The notes beneath the pieces are model-generated. The model saw only the letters and a list, made by a program, of their open reading frames with translations, was not told the origin of the DNA and did not search any database. The position numbers and the translations under genes are program-made. A stretch of DNA of 64,000 bases from DASSUW01 sp963774155 (GTDB lineage Bacteria; Actinomycetota; Thermoleophilia; Solirubrobacterales; Solirubrobacteraceae): positions 620,001 to 684,000 of the forward strand of contig CAVZDW010000004.1 in the NCBI GenBank assembly GCA_963774155.1, read 5' to 3'. Position 1 is the stretch's first letter; each line of letters begins with the position of its first letter. Below, in pieces: positions 37,869 to 45,999 of this stretch.

Positions 37869-39053
37869 ATGCGCCCTCGTAGACGCCCTTACATCGCCGT
37901 GCTCGTGATCCTGCTGCCAGTCCTGCTGGTGGCCGGGATCTGGCTGGGCGGCCACCCGGAATCGCTGCCCGACCCGGTGCGCGACGTGCTCGTGGCCGAC
38001 ACCGACGGGCGCATCTACGAGGAGGCGATCGACACGCTGGCCCGCGACTACTACCGGGAGGTCGATCGCAAGGAGCTGCTCAACCAGTCGCTCGAGCAGG
38101 CTGTGACCTCGCTCGACGACCGCTTCTCGCACTACTTCGCGCCGCGCGACTACAACGACTTCCAGGAGGCGACCGAAGGGCGCTTCGAGGGCGTGGGCAT
38201 GACCGTGGAGGAGATCGACCGCGGCCTGCGCGTCCTCACCGTCTACGAGGGCTCTCCGGCCGCCCGCGGCGGCCTGAAGCCCGGGGACGTCATCACGCAC
38301 GTCAACGGGAAGGCGATCGCCGGCCAGAGCTCGGACGAGTCGACCACGCAGATCCGCGGCCCGGCGGGGACGCCGGTGCGGCTCACGGTCCGCTCGGGCA
38401 AGGAGACGCACGAGCTCAAGCTCGAGCGCGCGTCGGTGGACATCCCCGCCGTCAAGGCCGAGATGGTCCGCGAGGGAGACAAGGAGATCGCCCATGTCGC
38501 GCTCGCCGGCTTCACCTCCGGCGCCCACGGCGAGGTCTCCGAGGCCGTGCGGCGGCTGCTCAAGCAGGGCGCCGACGGCGTCGTGCTGGACCTGCGGGAC
38601 AACGGCGGCGGCCTATTGAACGAGGCGGTGATGGTCTCCTCGGTCTTCATCCCGGACGGCAAGATCGTCACGACGCGCGGCCGCTCGCGGCCGGAGCAGG
38701 TCTACGAGGCCACCGGCGGGGCGATCGACAGCGACATCCCGGTCGTGGTCCTCGTCAACGATCGCAGCGCCTCGGCGTCGGAGATCGTCACCGGCGCGCT
38801 GCAGGACCGCGACCGCGCGAAGGTGGTCGGCACGCGCACGTTCGGCAAGGGGGTCTTCCAGGAGATCGAGCCGCTGCCGAACGGCGGGGCGCTCGACATC
38901 ACGGTCGGCGAGTACTTCCTGCCCAGCGGGCGCAACCTGGGCGGCGGCGGGGTCTCCCGCGGCGCCGGGGTGAAGCCCGACATCCAGGCCGAGGACAATC
39001 CGGAGACGCCACGCGACGAGGCCCTTCAGGCCGCGGTGCGCGAGGTGGCGTGA
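37869..39053 (+). CDS. S41 family C-terminal processing protease (CtpA-like)
   Basis: A 394-residue exported serine protease. A basic N-terminus and hydrophobic stretch (about residues 8-26) make a signal anchor. A PDZ domain lies at about 95-175 (GVGMTVEEIDRGLRVLTVYE), then the S41 catalytic core with the nucleophile Ser in NDRSASASEIVTGALQD and the catalytic Lys in TFGKGVFQ about 25 residues later. ATG 37869 has GGAGGG upstream and TACCGT 10 nt before it; GTG 37857 is a less likely start. It follows ftsEX, so it may trim envelope or division proteins. The stop overlaps the next gene (GTGA). Confidence 0.9.
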   Translation: MRPRRRPYIAVLVILLPVLLVAGIWLGGHPESLPDPVRDVLVADTDGRIYEEAIDTLARDYYREVDRKELLNQSLEQAVTSLDDRFSHYFAPRDYNDFQEATEGRFEGVGMTVEEIDRGLRVLTVYEGSPAARGGLKPGDVITHVNGKAIAGQSSDESTTQIRGPAGTPVRLTVRSGKETHELKLERASVDIPAVKAEMVREGDKEIAHVALAGFTSGAHGEVSEAVRRLLKQGADGVVLDLRDNGGGLLNEAVMVSSVFIPDGKIVTTRGRSRPEQVYEATGGAIDSDIPVVVLVNDRSASASEIVTGALQDRDRAKVVGTRTFGKGVFQEIEPLPNGGALDITVGEYFLPSGRNLGGGGVSRGAGVKPDIQAEDNPETPRDEALQAAVREVA

Positions 39054-40783
39054 GCCACCGGCCACCGCCGCGCGAGGACCAGCTGCACGCCGGCCCCGTC
39101 GTCGGGGTGCTGCAGAAGCGCGGGCGGTTCCTGGTGGTCGAGCCCTTCTTCGCGCGCGGGCGGCGGGTGACCGTGTCGCGGTCGGACCGCGCTCGCACCG
39201 GCGACCTCGTGCTGGTGGCGCCGGAGAAGCGCGGCGCCGGGCACGGGCGGATCCTCAAGCGGATCGGACGGCCGGACGTCGCGCGTGACGTCCTGGAGGC
39301 GCTGATGCTCGACCGCGGGCTGGCGCGGCGCTTCGACCCGCTGGCCGAGCGGGAGGCCCGCGAGGCGGCCGAGCGGGTCCCGGAGGTCCCGCGCGTCGAC
39401 CTGCGCGCGATCCCGACCTTCACCATCGACCCGCCGAGCGCGCGCGACTTCGACGATGCCATCTCGGCCGAGGAGCTCGACGGCGGCCTGGTCCGTGTGT
39501 GGGTCCACATCGCCGACGTGGCGGCGCACGTGCGGCCCGGCTCCCACGTCGACCGCGAGGCGTTCAAGCGCGCGACGTCGGTCTACGTGCCCGGGCTGGT
39601 CGAGCCGATGCTGCCCGAGGCGCTCTCGAACCAGGCCTGCTCGCTCGTGCCGGACCAGGACCGCCTGGCCGTCACGGTCGAGCTCGACTTCGACGGCGCC
39701 ACGGTGAAGCGGAGCGCGTTCCACCGGTCGCTGATCCGGTCGGACCGCCGGCTCACGTATCCCGAGGTGGACGCGATCTTCGCGGGCGCCGACCGTGCCG
39801 AGGAGCCGTGGGGCACGCCGCTGGCCGCCGCTCGGCGCGTCGCGGCGGCGCTGCAGGAGGCGCGGGTGGGGGCGCTCGAGGTCGACACCTCCGAGCCCGA
39901 GTTCGACTTCTCGCGCGAGGGCCACGTGGTGTCGCTCCTGCCGAGCGAGCAGACCGAGTCGCACCGGCTGATCGAGCACCTGATGATCGCCGCCAACGAG
40001 GCCGTGGCGACCCTCCTGGAGACCCGGAAGCTGCCCGCGCTCTACCGCGTGCACGAGCGGCCCGACCCGCCGCGGGTCATGCGGCTGGTCGAGCAGCTCG
40101 CCTCGCTGGACGTGCCCACTCCGCCGCTCCCGAAGCACATGACCCCGCAGCAGGCCGAGGACGCGGTGGCGGAGATCGCGCAGCTCGTGTCCGAGGAGGT
40201 GCGCCGGCGCGGCCGCGGGCGGATCGCCTTCACGTCGCTGGTCCTGCGATCGCTCAAGCAGGCGTACTACGCGCCGCGCAACCTCGGCCACTCCGGGCTG
40301 CGCTCCTCGCGCTACTGCCACTTCACCTCGCCGATCCGGCGCTACCCGGACCTCATCTGCCACCGCTCGCTGCTCAACGCGATCGGCGCCGGCGAGGACC
40401 AGCCGTCAGCGTCGCGGCTGGAGGGGGCGGGCGAGTGGTGCTCCCAGCGCGAGCGCGACGCGATGAAGATCGAGCGCGACGCCGACGCCGTCGCCCGCTG
40501 CTTCCTGCTCGAGGCGGAGCTCTTCCAGACCGGCTGGGACCGCGTCTTCGACGGCGAGATCACCGGCGTCATCGGCGCCGGCGCGTTCGTCGCCTTCGGG
40601 GACGGTCACGAGGGGATGCTCCCGGTGCGGCGGCTGCGCGGCGACTGGTGGGAGCTGAACGAGCTCGAGACGATGCTCGTCGGCACGGGGACGGGCGACC
40701 GGCTGCGGCTCGGCGACCCGGTCAGCGTGCGTGTGGAGCGGGTGGATGTGCCGCGGGGGCGCGTCGACCTCGCGCCAGTGTGA
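39050..40783 (+). CDS. RNB-domain exoribonuclease (RNase R/II family), short form
   Basis: A 577-residue 3'-5' exoribonuclease. A cold-shock-like OB domain occupies about residues 10-75, then the RNB catalytic domain with the metal-binding motif IDPPSARDFDDAIS (about 125-138) and the C-terminal HFTSPIRRYPDLICHR signature. A truncated S1-like domain is at about 500-577. Canonical RNase R is 700-800 residues with an N-terminal helix-turn-helix and two cold-shock domains; here the front is much shorter. RNase R works with tmRNA to remove faulty mRNAs, and smpB lies close by. The GTG overlaps the protease stop. Confidence 0.88.
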   Translation: MSHRPPPREDQLHAGPVVGVLQKRGRFLVVEPFFARGRRVTVSRSDRARTGDLVLVAPEKRGAGHGRILKRIGRPDVARDVLEALMLDRGLARRFDPLAEREAREAAERVPEVPRVDLRAIPTFTIDPPSARDFDDAISAEELDGGLVRVWVHIADVAAHVRPGSHVDREAFKRATSVYVPGLVEPMLPEALSNQACSLVPDQDRLAVTVELDFDGATVKRSAFHRSLIRSDRRLTYPEVDAIFAGADRAEEPWGTPLAAARRVAAALQEARVGALEVDTSEPEFDFSREGHVVSLLPSEQTESHRLIEHLMIAANEAVATLLETRKLPALYRVHERPDPPRVMRLVEQLASLDVPTPPLPKHMTPQQAEDAVAEIAQLVSEEVRRRGRGRIAFTSLVLRSLKQAYYAPRNLGHSGLRSSRYCHFTSPIRRYPDLICHRSLLNAIGAGEDQPSASRLEGAGEWCSQRERDAMKIERDADAVARCFLLEAELFQTGWDRVFDGEITGVIGAGAFVAFGDGHEGMLPVRRLRGDWWELNELETMLVGTGTGDRLRLGDPVSVRVERVDVPRGRVDLAPV

Positions 40784-41228
40784 TGTCGGCGCACTCGGCG
40801 CAGACCGCCTCGGGCACGAGCCCGACCCGCATCAGCACGCCGAAGATCTGGCAGCCGAGGCAGAACGCGAAGACCGATTCCAGCGTGGCGGCGACGATCA
40901 GCGCGGCGACGAGGACGCCGGCGGCCGTCGTGGCGCCGAAGCCGAGCGCGAGCACCGCGGCGGTGCTCGTGATCACGGCGCCCATGCCCTGGGCGAAGCG
41001 CTTGGGCGGGCCGGCGACGTACTTCGGCTCGCGCGCCATGAGCTTCATGGCGATCCGGGCCAGCGGGCTCAGTTTCGGCCCCGTCAGCACCCTCGCCCAG
41101 AAGCCGTAGGCCACCGGGATCAGCAGCCAGTACGCGCCGGTTGCCAAGATGATGATCCCCGCGACCGCGACGACGCCGGCCACAACACGGGCCGCCTTCT
41201 CGTTGACAGGATTGGGGAAGGAAAACAT
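40722..41228 (-). CDS. DUF4395 membrane protein
   Basis: A 168-residue membrane protein of the DUF4395 family, function unknown. Four hydrophobic helices are evident (about 12-30, 28-45, 80-100, 100-120). Two cysteine motifs, CLGCQIF and AVCAECADI, could bind a metal or act in thiol redox; in other genomes DUF4395 genes often sit near thioredoxin- or sulfurtransferase-like genes. The 3' end overlaps the RNase gene by 62 nt in the opposite direction. Its start is only 30 bp from smpB, and TAGGAT lies 9 nt upstream on its strand. Confidence 0.82.
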   Translation of the reverse strand: MFSFPNPVNEKAARVVAGVVAVAGIIILATGAYWLLIPVAYGFWARVLTGPKLSPLARIAMKLMAREPKYVAGPPKRFAQGMGAVITSTAAVLALGFGATTAAGVLVAALIVAATLESVFAFCLGCQIFGVLMRVGLVPEAVCAECADITLARGRRAPAAHPPAPHAR

Positions 41229-41258
41229 TGCGCCTAAATCCTACTAACTTGATCCAGA

Positions 41259-41699
41259 ATGGCTGATATTGCCACCAACCGCCAGGCGCGGCACCGCTAC
41301 CACCTGCTCGAGAAGTGGGAGGCGGGTCTCGTGCTGACCGGCACCGAGGTCAAGTCGCTGCGCGAGGGCAAGGCGCAGATCAAGGACGGCTACGCGGCGC
41401 TGCGCGACACCGAGGTGTGGCTCTACAACGTCCACATCCCGCCGTACGGCCCGGCGTCGCGCGAGAACCACGAGCCCGAGCGCCCGCGCAAGCTCCTCAT
41501 GCACCGGCGAGAGATCGAGCGGCTGATCGGCAAGACGCGCGAGAAGGGCCTCACGCTCATCCCCACGCGCATCTACTTCCGCGACGGGCGCGCCAAGGTC
41601 GAGATCGCGCTCGCCAAGGGCAAGGACGCCGTCGACAAGCGCCAGACGATCAAGGAGCGCGAGATGAAGCGCGAGATGGAGCGCGCCGTCCGCCGCTAG
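41259..41699 (+). CDS. smpB: SsrA-binding protein SmpB
   Basis: A 146-residue protein that binds tmRNA and fills the empty A site of stalled ribosomes. The OB-fold motifs are intact: ATNRQARHRYHLLEKWEAGL, GTEVKSLREGKAQIKDGYA and RPRKLLMHRREI. The C-terminal basic tail (KDAVDKRQTIKEREMKREME) is the helix that enters the mRNA channel. ATG 41259 is only 30 bp from the divergent DUF4395 gene, so both promoters share that gap. The tmRNA gene is at 47.6 kb. Confidence 0.96.
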   Translation: MADIATNRQARHRYHLLEKWEAGLVLTGTEVKSLREGKAQIKDGYAALRDTEVWLYNVHIPPYGPASRENHEPERPRKLLMHRREIERLIGKTREKGLTLIPTRIYFRDGRAKVEIALAKGKDAVDKRQTIKEREMKREMERAVRR

Positions 41700-42625
41700 T
41701 CGATCGTCAGGACGGCTTTGCCGGCGACGCGGCGGTTGAGGAGCGCGTCGAGCGCGGTGCCCGCCTCCTGCCAGCTGACCGTGAGGTCGATCTGCGGGTC
41801 GAGGCGGCCGGCGGCCAGCTCGCCGAGCAGCAGCTCGAGGTCGCGGACGCCGGAGTGCGTGCGGGCGAGCTCGTCCCACACGCGCAGGCCGTAGAGGCGC
41901 GGCGCGCCGCGGTAGTAGAAGCGCGAGACGTCGAACGTCGTGGGCTCCGAGGACGAGGCGCCGAACGCCACGACGGTGCCGTAGGGGCCGACTCGGGTGA
42001 GCGCCGCGGCAAGGCTCGCGCCGCCGACGGACTCCAGGAGCAGGTCGAAGTTCTCCCCCTCGGGCTCGAGCTCGGTGATCAGCTCGTCGGCGCCGAGCTC
42101 GCGCAGGCCTTCGCCGCGCTCGGCGTTGCGGACGACGCCGGTCACGTGGGCCCCGGCGCGGTGGGCGAGCTGGACCGCCAGCCGGCCGACGCCGCCGGCT
42201 GCGCCGGTGATGAGCACGCGGCGGCCGAGCAGCGCGCCGCCGACCTCGAGCGCGCGCACGGCCGTGATGCCGGCCACGGGGAGCGTGGACGCGGCCTCGA
42301 AGGACACGTCGTCGGGCAGCTCGGCGAGGGCTTCGGTCTTGACGACGGCCAGCTCGGCCCAGCCGCCGCCCTCGGCGAGCCCGGCCACGCGTTTTCCGGC
42401 CTGCGGGCCGCTGCCGTCGGCCGCGGGTTCACGGACGACGCCGGCCACGTCCCAGCCCGGGATCGTGCCCTCCTCGCGTGCGGGGAGCCGGCGGATCTCG
42501 CCGCGGTTGAGCGAGACGGCGCGCACCTCGATCAGCGCTTCGGCGTGCCCCGCTTGCGCGTCGGGCGCCTCCACGAGGGAGACGCCCGACACGGCAGAGC
42601 GATCGGCGACCAGCGCTCGCATCAA
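41696..42625 (-). CDS. Zinc-independent quinone-oxidoreductase-like MDR dehydrogenase
   Basis: A 309-residue medium-chain dehydrogenase/reductase of the QOR type. The N-terminal GroES-like domain lacks the zinc-ligand Cys set (EVRAVSLNRGEIR and GWDVAGVV are seen). The NADPH-binding motif VLITGAAGGVGRLAVQLAHRAGA is near residues 135-155, and the C-terminus ends RVAGKAVLTI. It probably reduces quinones or enoyl-type carbonyls with NADPH. It is divergent from an ArsR regulator with a dyad operator in between, so that regulator probably represses it. The 3' end overlaps smpB by 4 nt. Confidence 0.87.
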   Translation of the reverse strand: MMRALVADRSAVSGVSLVEAPDAQAGHAEALIEVRAVSLNRGEIRRLPAREEGTIPGWDVAGVVREPAADGSGPQAGKRVAGLAEGGGWAELAVVKTEALAELPDDVSFEAASTLPVAGITAVRALEVGGALLGRRVLITGAAGGVGRLAVQLAHRAGAHVTGVVRNAERGEGLRELGADELITELEPEGENFDLLLESVGGASLAAALTRVGPYGTVVAFGASSSEPTTFDVSRFYYRGAPRLYGLRVWDELARTHSGVRDLELLLGELAAGRLDPQIDLTVSWQEAGTALDALLNRRVAGKAVLTID

Positions 42626-42734
42626 CCGGTGGGGCGACCGGTGAACACGACGACGCGCCGGAACGGCGGTCGCTCGGGCGGGGTGGGGGGTGGGGAGGAA
42701 GGACTCATGTTGGAACGCTCCTCTTTGTTCCGTA

Positions 42735-42752
42735 GTACGACGATCATCGTAC
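42735..42752. promoter_or_regulatory. Dyad operator between the MDR and ArsR genes
   Basis: GTACGA-CGATCA-TCGTAC is an inverted repeat with 6-bp arms. Part of it recurs as CGTCGTAC at 42769-42776. TACAAT at 42773-42778 is a -10 for the ArsR gene (ATG 42791). The position between divergent genes fits an ArsR binding site. Confidence 0.5.
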
Positions 42753-42790
42753 CAAATGTTCGAAGGACGTCGTACAATCAGATTCGAACC

Positions 42791-43100
42791 ATGCCACGCA
42801 CGCTCTCATCATCCCCCAGCCGAGTCGCTCGAGCTGACCGGCGTCCTCCACGCGCTGTCCGATCCGGTGCGGCTCGAGATCGTGCGCACGCTGGCCTCCG
42901 ACGGCGGCCGCGAGTGCCGCTGCGGCGCCTTCGAGCTGCCGGTCACCAAGTCGACCCGGACCCATCACTTCCGCGTCCTGCGCGAGAGCGGCGTGATCGA
43001 GCAGCGCGCCGACGGGACGGCCCTGGTCAACCGCCTGCGCCGCGACGAGCTCGACTCCCGCTTCCCGGGCCTGCTCGAGTCCGTGCTCAGCGCTCGGTGA
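42791..43100 (+). CDS. ArsR/SmtB family winged-helix regulator (start region unclear)
   Basis: An about 102-residue ArsR-type repressor. The winged helix is clear: LTGVLHALSDPVRLEIVRTL, then THHFRVLRESGVIEQRADGT. The metal-site ELCVCDL motif is not present; CRCGAFELP stands in its place, so it may sense something other than metals. ATG 42791 lies 12 nt after a TACAAT -10 but is out of frame with the domain; dropping one base in TCATCATCCCCCA (42808-42820) joins them, and the length fits. Otherwise translation would have to begin at ATG 42756, upstream of that -10. It overlaps the next, opposing LysR gene by 14 nt. Confidence 0.7.
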
Positions 43101-43974
43101 GCGCTTCCAGCATGGCGGCGATGGCCGGCCGGGCGCTGCTGCCCGCCCGGACCGCGGCGTAGATCCGCCGGCTCGGCGGGGCGCCCGCCACGGGCCTGAC
43201 CACCACGCCGGGCGGCGGCGGGCCGGCCAGCTCCGGCACGAGGCCGACGCCCGCTCCGGCCTGCACCAGCGCGTACGAGACCTGGAAGTCGTTGGTGATG
43301 TGGGCCAGGCGCGGCTCGTAGCCGGCCGCGCGCGTGGAGTGGACGACGACGAGGTGGCAGAACGAGCCCTCGCGGCCGGCGATCCAGGGCTCGGCGTCGA
43401 GCGCCGCGATGTCGACGGTGTCGGCGCCGGCGAGCGGGTGGTCCTCCGGCAGGGCGACGCGCAGGAGGTCCTCGAGCAGCTCCGTCCGCTCGAGCGCCGG
43501 GTCGGGCGGAGTGGGCGCGAAGCCGTACTCCTGGGCGAGCGCGACGTCGAGCTCGCCGAGCTTGAGCGCGGGGAGGCTGTCCTCGGGCTCCATGTCCTGC
43601 GTCGTGACGCGCAGGTCGGGGTGGCGGGCCGCGAGCGTGGCGATGGCCCTGGGGAGCAGGACCCGGTGGGCGCTGGCGAACGCGGCCGTGCGGAGCACCC
43701 CGGCGACCTGCGTCGTGGTGGCCTCGAGGGCGGCCTCGGCGGCCTCCAGCTCGCGCAGGATGCTCTCGGTGCGCTGGACGAGCTCCTCGCCCGCGGGAGT
43801 GAGCCTGCGGCCGCGGCCGTTCTTCTCCAGCAGGGCGACGCCGGCCTCGCGCTCGAGCGCGGCGAGCTGCTGGGACACGGCTGGAGCGGTGTAGCCGAGC
43901 GCCTCGGCGGTGGCGGCGATCGTGCCGCGGGCGGCGAGCTCGCGCAGGACGCGGAGGCGGCGGACGTCGAGCAT
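43087..43974 (-). CDS. LysR family transcriptional regulator
   Basis: A 295-residue regulator. The winged helix is at MLDVRRLRVLRELAARGTIA, then TAEALGYTAPAVSQQLAALE, and an effector-binding domain follows from about residue 90 (VLRTAAFASAHRVLLPRAIA). ATG 43974 was chosen because the helix-turn-helix starts at once; the open frame extends 48 residues further into the divergent gene's promoter. It is divergent from the EamA transporter gene at 44051, with CAACT-GGA-AGTTG (44007-44019) in the gap as a candidate operator, so that gene is the likely target. Confidence 0.85.
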   Translation of the reverse strand: MLDVRRLRVLRELAARGTIAATAEALGYTAPAVSQQLAALEREAGVALLEKNGRGRRLTPAGEELVQRTESILRELEAAEAALEATTTQVAGVLRTAAFASAHRVLLPRAIATLAARHPDLRVTTQDMEPEDSLPALKLGELDVALAQEYGFAPTPPDPALERTELLEDLLRVALPEDHPLAGADTVDIAALDAEPWIAGREGSFCHLVVVHSTRAAGYEPRLAHITNDFQVSYALVQAGAGVGLVPELAGPPPPGVVVRPVAGAPPSRRIYAAVRAGSSARPAIAAMLEALTER

Positions 43975-44050
43975 GCGAAAGCTGAGCTTACGCTCGTGCC
44001 AAGAAATCGCAACTGGAAGTTGTGTTGAGGGGCGGGCACCATGGCGTCCC

Positions 44051-44971
44051 ATGCGCCCCGTCCACGTCGCCCTCGCCGTCCTCGTGGCCGCGCTGTGGGG
44101 CCTCAACTTCGTGGTCATCGAGGTCGGGCTCGAGGACTTCCCGCCGCTCCTGCTCTCGGCCCTGCGCTACTCGCTGGCGGCGCTGCCGGTGCTCCTGCTG
44201 CGGGGCGGGCCGGGGGTGCCGTGGCGGTGGGTCCTGGCCGTCGGCGTCGCCATCGGCGTCGTGAAGTTCTCGCTCGGCTTCGTCGGCATGGACGTCGGCA
44301 TGCCGGCCGGCCTGGCTTCGCTCGTGCTGCAGGTCCAGGCGTTCTTCACGATCGGCTTCGCGGCCGTGCTGCTCGGCGACCGCCCGCAGGCGCGCCAGCT
44401 GGCCGGGCTCGTGCTGGCCACGTCCGGCCTGGCGCTCGTCGCCACGGGCCTGAGCGGCTCGGACGCCACGCCCGCCGGCTTCGCCCTGTTCGTCGGCGCG
44501 GCCGCCGCCTGGGGCCTGGGCAACATCGCGATCCAGCGGGCCGCGCCGGCCGACCCGATGCGCTTCATGACCTGGATGTGCGTGGTGCCGCCGGTGCCGC
44601 TGTTCGCGCTCTCGCTCGCCTTCGAGGGGCCGCGCGAGATCGGCGACGCCCTGTCCGGCATCGATCTCGGCGCCATCGGCGTCGTCCTCTACCTCGCCTT
44701 CGCCGCCACCACCCTCGGCTGGGGCCTGTGGGGCTACCTGCTGCGTGAGTACTCGGCCGGCACGGTCGCGCCGTTCTCGCTGCTCGTGCCCGTCTTCGGC
44801 CTCGGCTTCGCCGCGCTCCTGCTCGGCGAGACGCTCACCGCCCGCACCGTGATCGCCGCCGTCCTCGTCGTGGCCGGCGTGCTCCTGACCCAGCGCGGTC
44901 TGCGGATTTCACCGCAGTTTGCGTGGATCTCGGGGCGCCGAGCCTTGCGCGGCGAAGCGGGCGCGGGTTAG
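44051..44971 (+). CDS. EamA/RhtA family transporter
   Basis: A 306-residue permease with ten predicted helices in two EamA repeats. The first repeat begins HVALAVLVAALWGLNFVVIE and the second ends TVIAAVLVVAGVLLTQRG. Relatives export amino acids, purines or other metabolites. The ATG at 44051 lies 77 bp from the divergent LysR gene, its probable regulator. The last about 25 residues after TQRG are basic and Gly/Ala-rich and overlap the promoter of the first small-RNA unit (TTGCGC at 44945), so the coding end and that promoter are intertwined. Confidence 0.85.
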   Translation: MRPVHVALAVLVAALWGLNFVVIEVGLEDFPPLLLSALRYSLAALPVLLLRGGPGVPWRWVLAVGVAIGVVKFSLGFVGMDVGMPAGLASLVLQVQAFFTIGFAAVLLGDRPQARQLAGLVLATSGLALVATGLSGSDATPAGFALFVGAAAAWGLGNIAIQRAAPADPMRFMTWMCVVPPVPLFALSLAFEGPREIGDALSGIDLGAIGVVLYLAFAATTLGWGLWGYLLREYSAGTVAPFSLLVPVFGLGFAALLLGETLTARTVIAAVLVVAGVLLTQRGLRISPQFAWISGRRALRGEAGAG

Positions 44972-45100
44972 CGTCGCCGGCAGACGCGAAGGTTGAGACG
45001 CAGAGAGCGAGGCCATCGAGGTGAGAGGCCCGCCGCCCCGTCCGCGACGGTGCTTGCACTGGCGCAGAGGGCTCCTCAAGCGGCTCCCTTCGCGTCTTTT
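44945..45100 (+). ncRNA. Candidate small RNA, unit R2a, with promoter and terminator
   Basis: TTGCGC (44945-44950) and TAGCGT (44969-44974) form a promoter with an 18-nt spacer. Seven nt later starts AGACGCGAAGG (44982-44992), which pairs perfectly with CCTTCGCGTCT (45087-45097), followed by TTT. Inside are AGACGC/GCGGCT, a GGCC/GGCC hairpin with a GAGGT-containing loop, and a CGGTGC-TT-GCACTG hairpin. It is the most diverged of three similar units; the inner hairpin has changed sequence but kept pairing, which supports RNA structure. No known family was recognised. Confidence 0.6.
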
Positions 45101-45124
45101 CGTGCCGCAGCGCGTGCTGATCGA

Positions 45125-45275
45125 CGAACGTCAACTGCGGCTGGGTAGGGGAGCTGGGGAGGCCGGCGGGGCTGGTTTCTTCGCGTCCGTCCTGCCTAAG
45201 GGTCACGGTGTCGACCCCTAACCAGGACGCGAGTTCGAAACCCGGCCGAACCCGCTCCCTCAATGCCGCAGTTCG
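45125..45275 (+). repeat. Dispersed long-hairpin repeat R1, copy b
   Basis: A 151-nt element that is almost one continuous hairpin. Outer arms AACTGCGGC (45133-45141) and GCCGCAGTT (45265-45273), then GGGAGC/GCTCCC and GGCCGG/CCGGCC, then an inner stem GTCCTG...GGGTC/GACCC...CAGGAC. It sits between the first and second small-RNA units. Copies a and c share long identical blocks, so the family spread recently. Confidence 0.8.
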
Positions 45276-45361
45276 AGCGTAACCGCGCACTTTGCGGATC
45301 TCTGGATTTGGCCGATCGGCGGAGATTTGCCGAGGATGCGGGATCGGCGCCTTTGGCCCTC

Positions 45362-45517
45362 TTGCGCCGCCGGCGCCGCCCGCTTAGGTTCTTCCCAGAC
45401 GCGAGGGTGTGAGTCGCAAAGAGCGAGGCCATGAGGTGCAAGGCCCGCCGCCCATCCCGAAGACGGCTTGCCGTCCGAGGGGGGATCTCAAAGCGGCCGC
45501 CTTCGCGTCTTCTTCGT
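45362..45517 (+). ncRNA. Candidate small RNA, unit R2b, with promoter and terminator
   Basis: TTGCGC (45362-45367), 17-nt spacer, TAGGTT (45385-45390), then after 6 nt AGACGCGAGGG (45397-45407), which pairs with CCTTCGCGTCT (45500-45510) followed by a T-rich run. The internal body is nearly identical to unit R2c, including GAGGCCATGAGGTGCAAGGC and the GACGG-CTTG-CCGTC hairpin. The end abuts the opposing glyoxalase gene stop at 45518. Confidence 0.65.
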
Positions 45518-45880
45518 TTAACGCTTCGGCGGCTGGTGCAGCCCGAAGCGCGAACCCTGGTCGTCGCGGCAGAACTTGAAGCGGCCGAACTTCGCCGTCG
45601 TCTCCTCGTCGCCGTCCATGTCCATGTCCTCGATCTCGCCTCCGAGCTCGCGGACCTTGCCGGCCGCGGCGTCGATGTCGTCGACGCCGAAGAACACGTA
45701 GGGCATCGCGTCCTTGTCGCCGCCGTGCATCCCGCCGGCGACGTTGGGCGCCGTGATGCCCCAGCCGCCTCCGCCGGACGGGCCCGGCTCGAACTGCCAG
45801 CCGAACAGCGCCTCGTAGAACGCCCGGCCCTTTTCGGCGTCCTCGACGCCGACCTCGAAGAACGTCAACTCACCCGCCAT
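45518..45880 (-). CDS. VOC (glyoxalase/bleomycin-resistance) superfamily protein
   Basis: A 120-residue single-domain VOC protein. Motifs include FFEVGVEDAEKGRAFYEALF, YVFFGVDDIDAAAGKVRELG and the C-terminal DDQGSRFGLHQPPK. Candidate metal ligands are few, so it may be a non-enzymatic or divergent member; relatives are commonly annotated as glyoxalase-like. It has a good Shine-Dalgarno (AGGGAGAA) before the ATG at 45880. It is flanked on both sides by small-RNA units R2b and R2c on the other strand. Confidence 0.85.
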   Translation of the reverse strand: MAGELTFFEVGVEDAEKGRAFYEALFGWQFEPGPSGGGGWGITAPNVAGGMHGGDKDAMPYVFFGVDDIDAAAGKVRELGGEIEDMDMDGDEETTAKFGRFKFCRDDQGSRFGLHQPPKR

Positions 45881-45999
45881 CGGGTTCTCCCTTCGCTCGC
45901 GTGGTGTCCCGATCCACGCTAGGCGGGGCCGGGCGACGCGTCTTGGACATTTGCGACAGAGCTTTTTCCGGAGGATGCGGGATCGTGCTCCGGCGGCCC

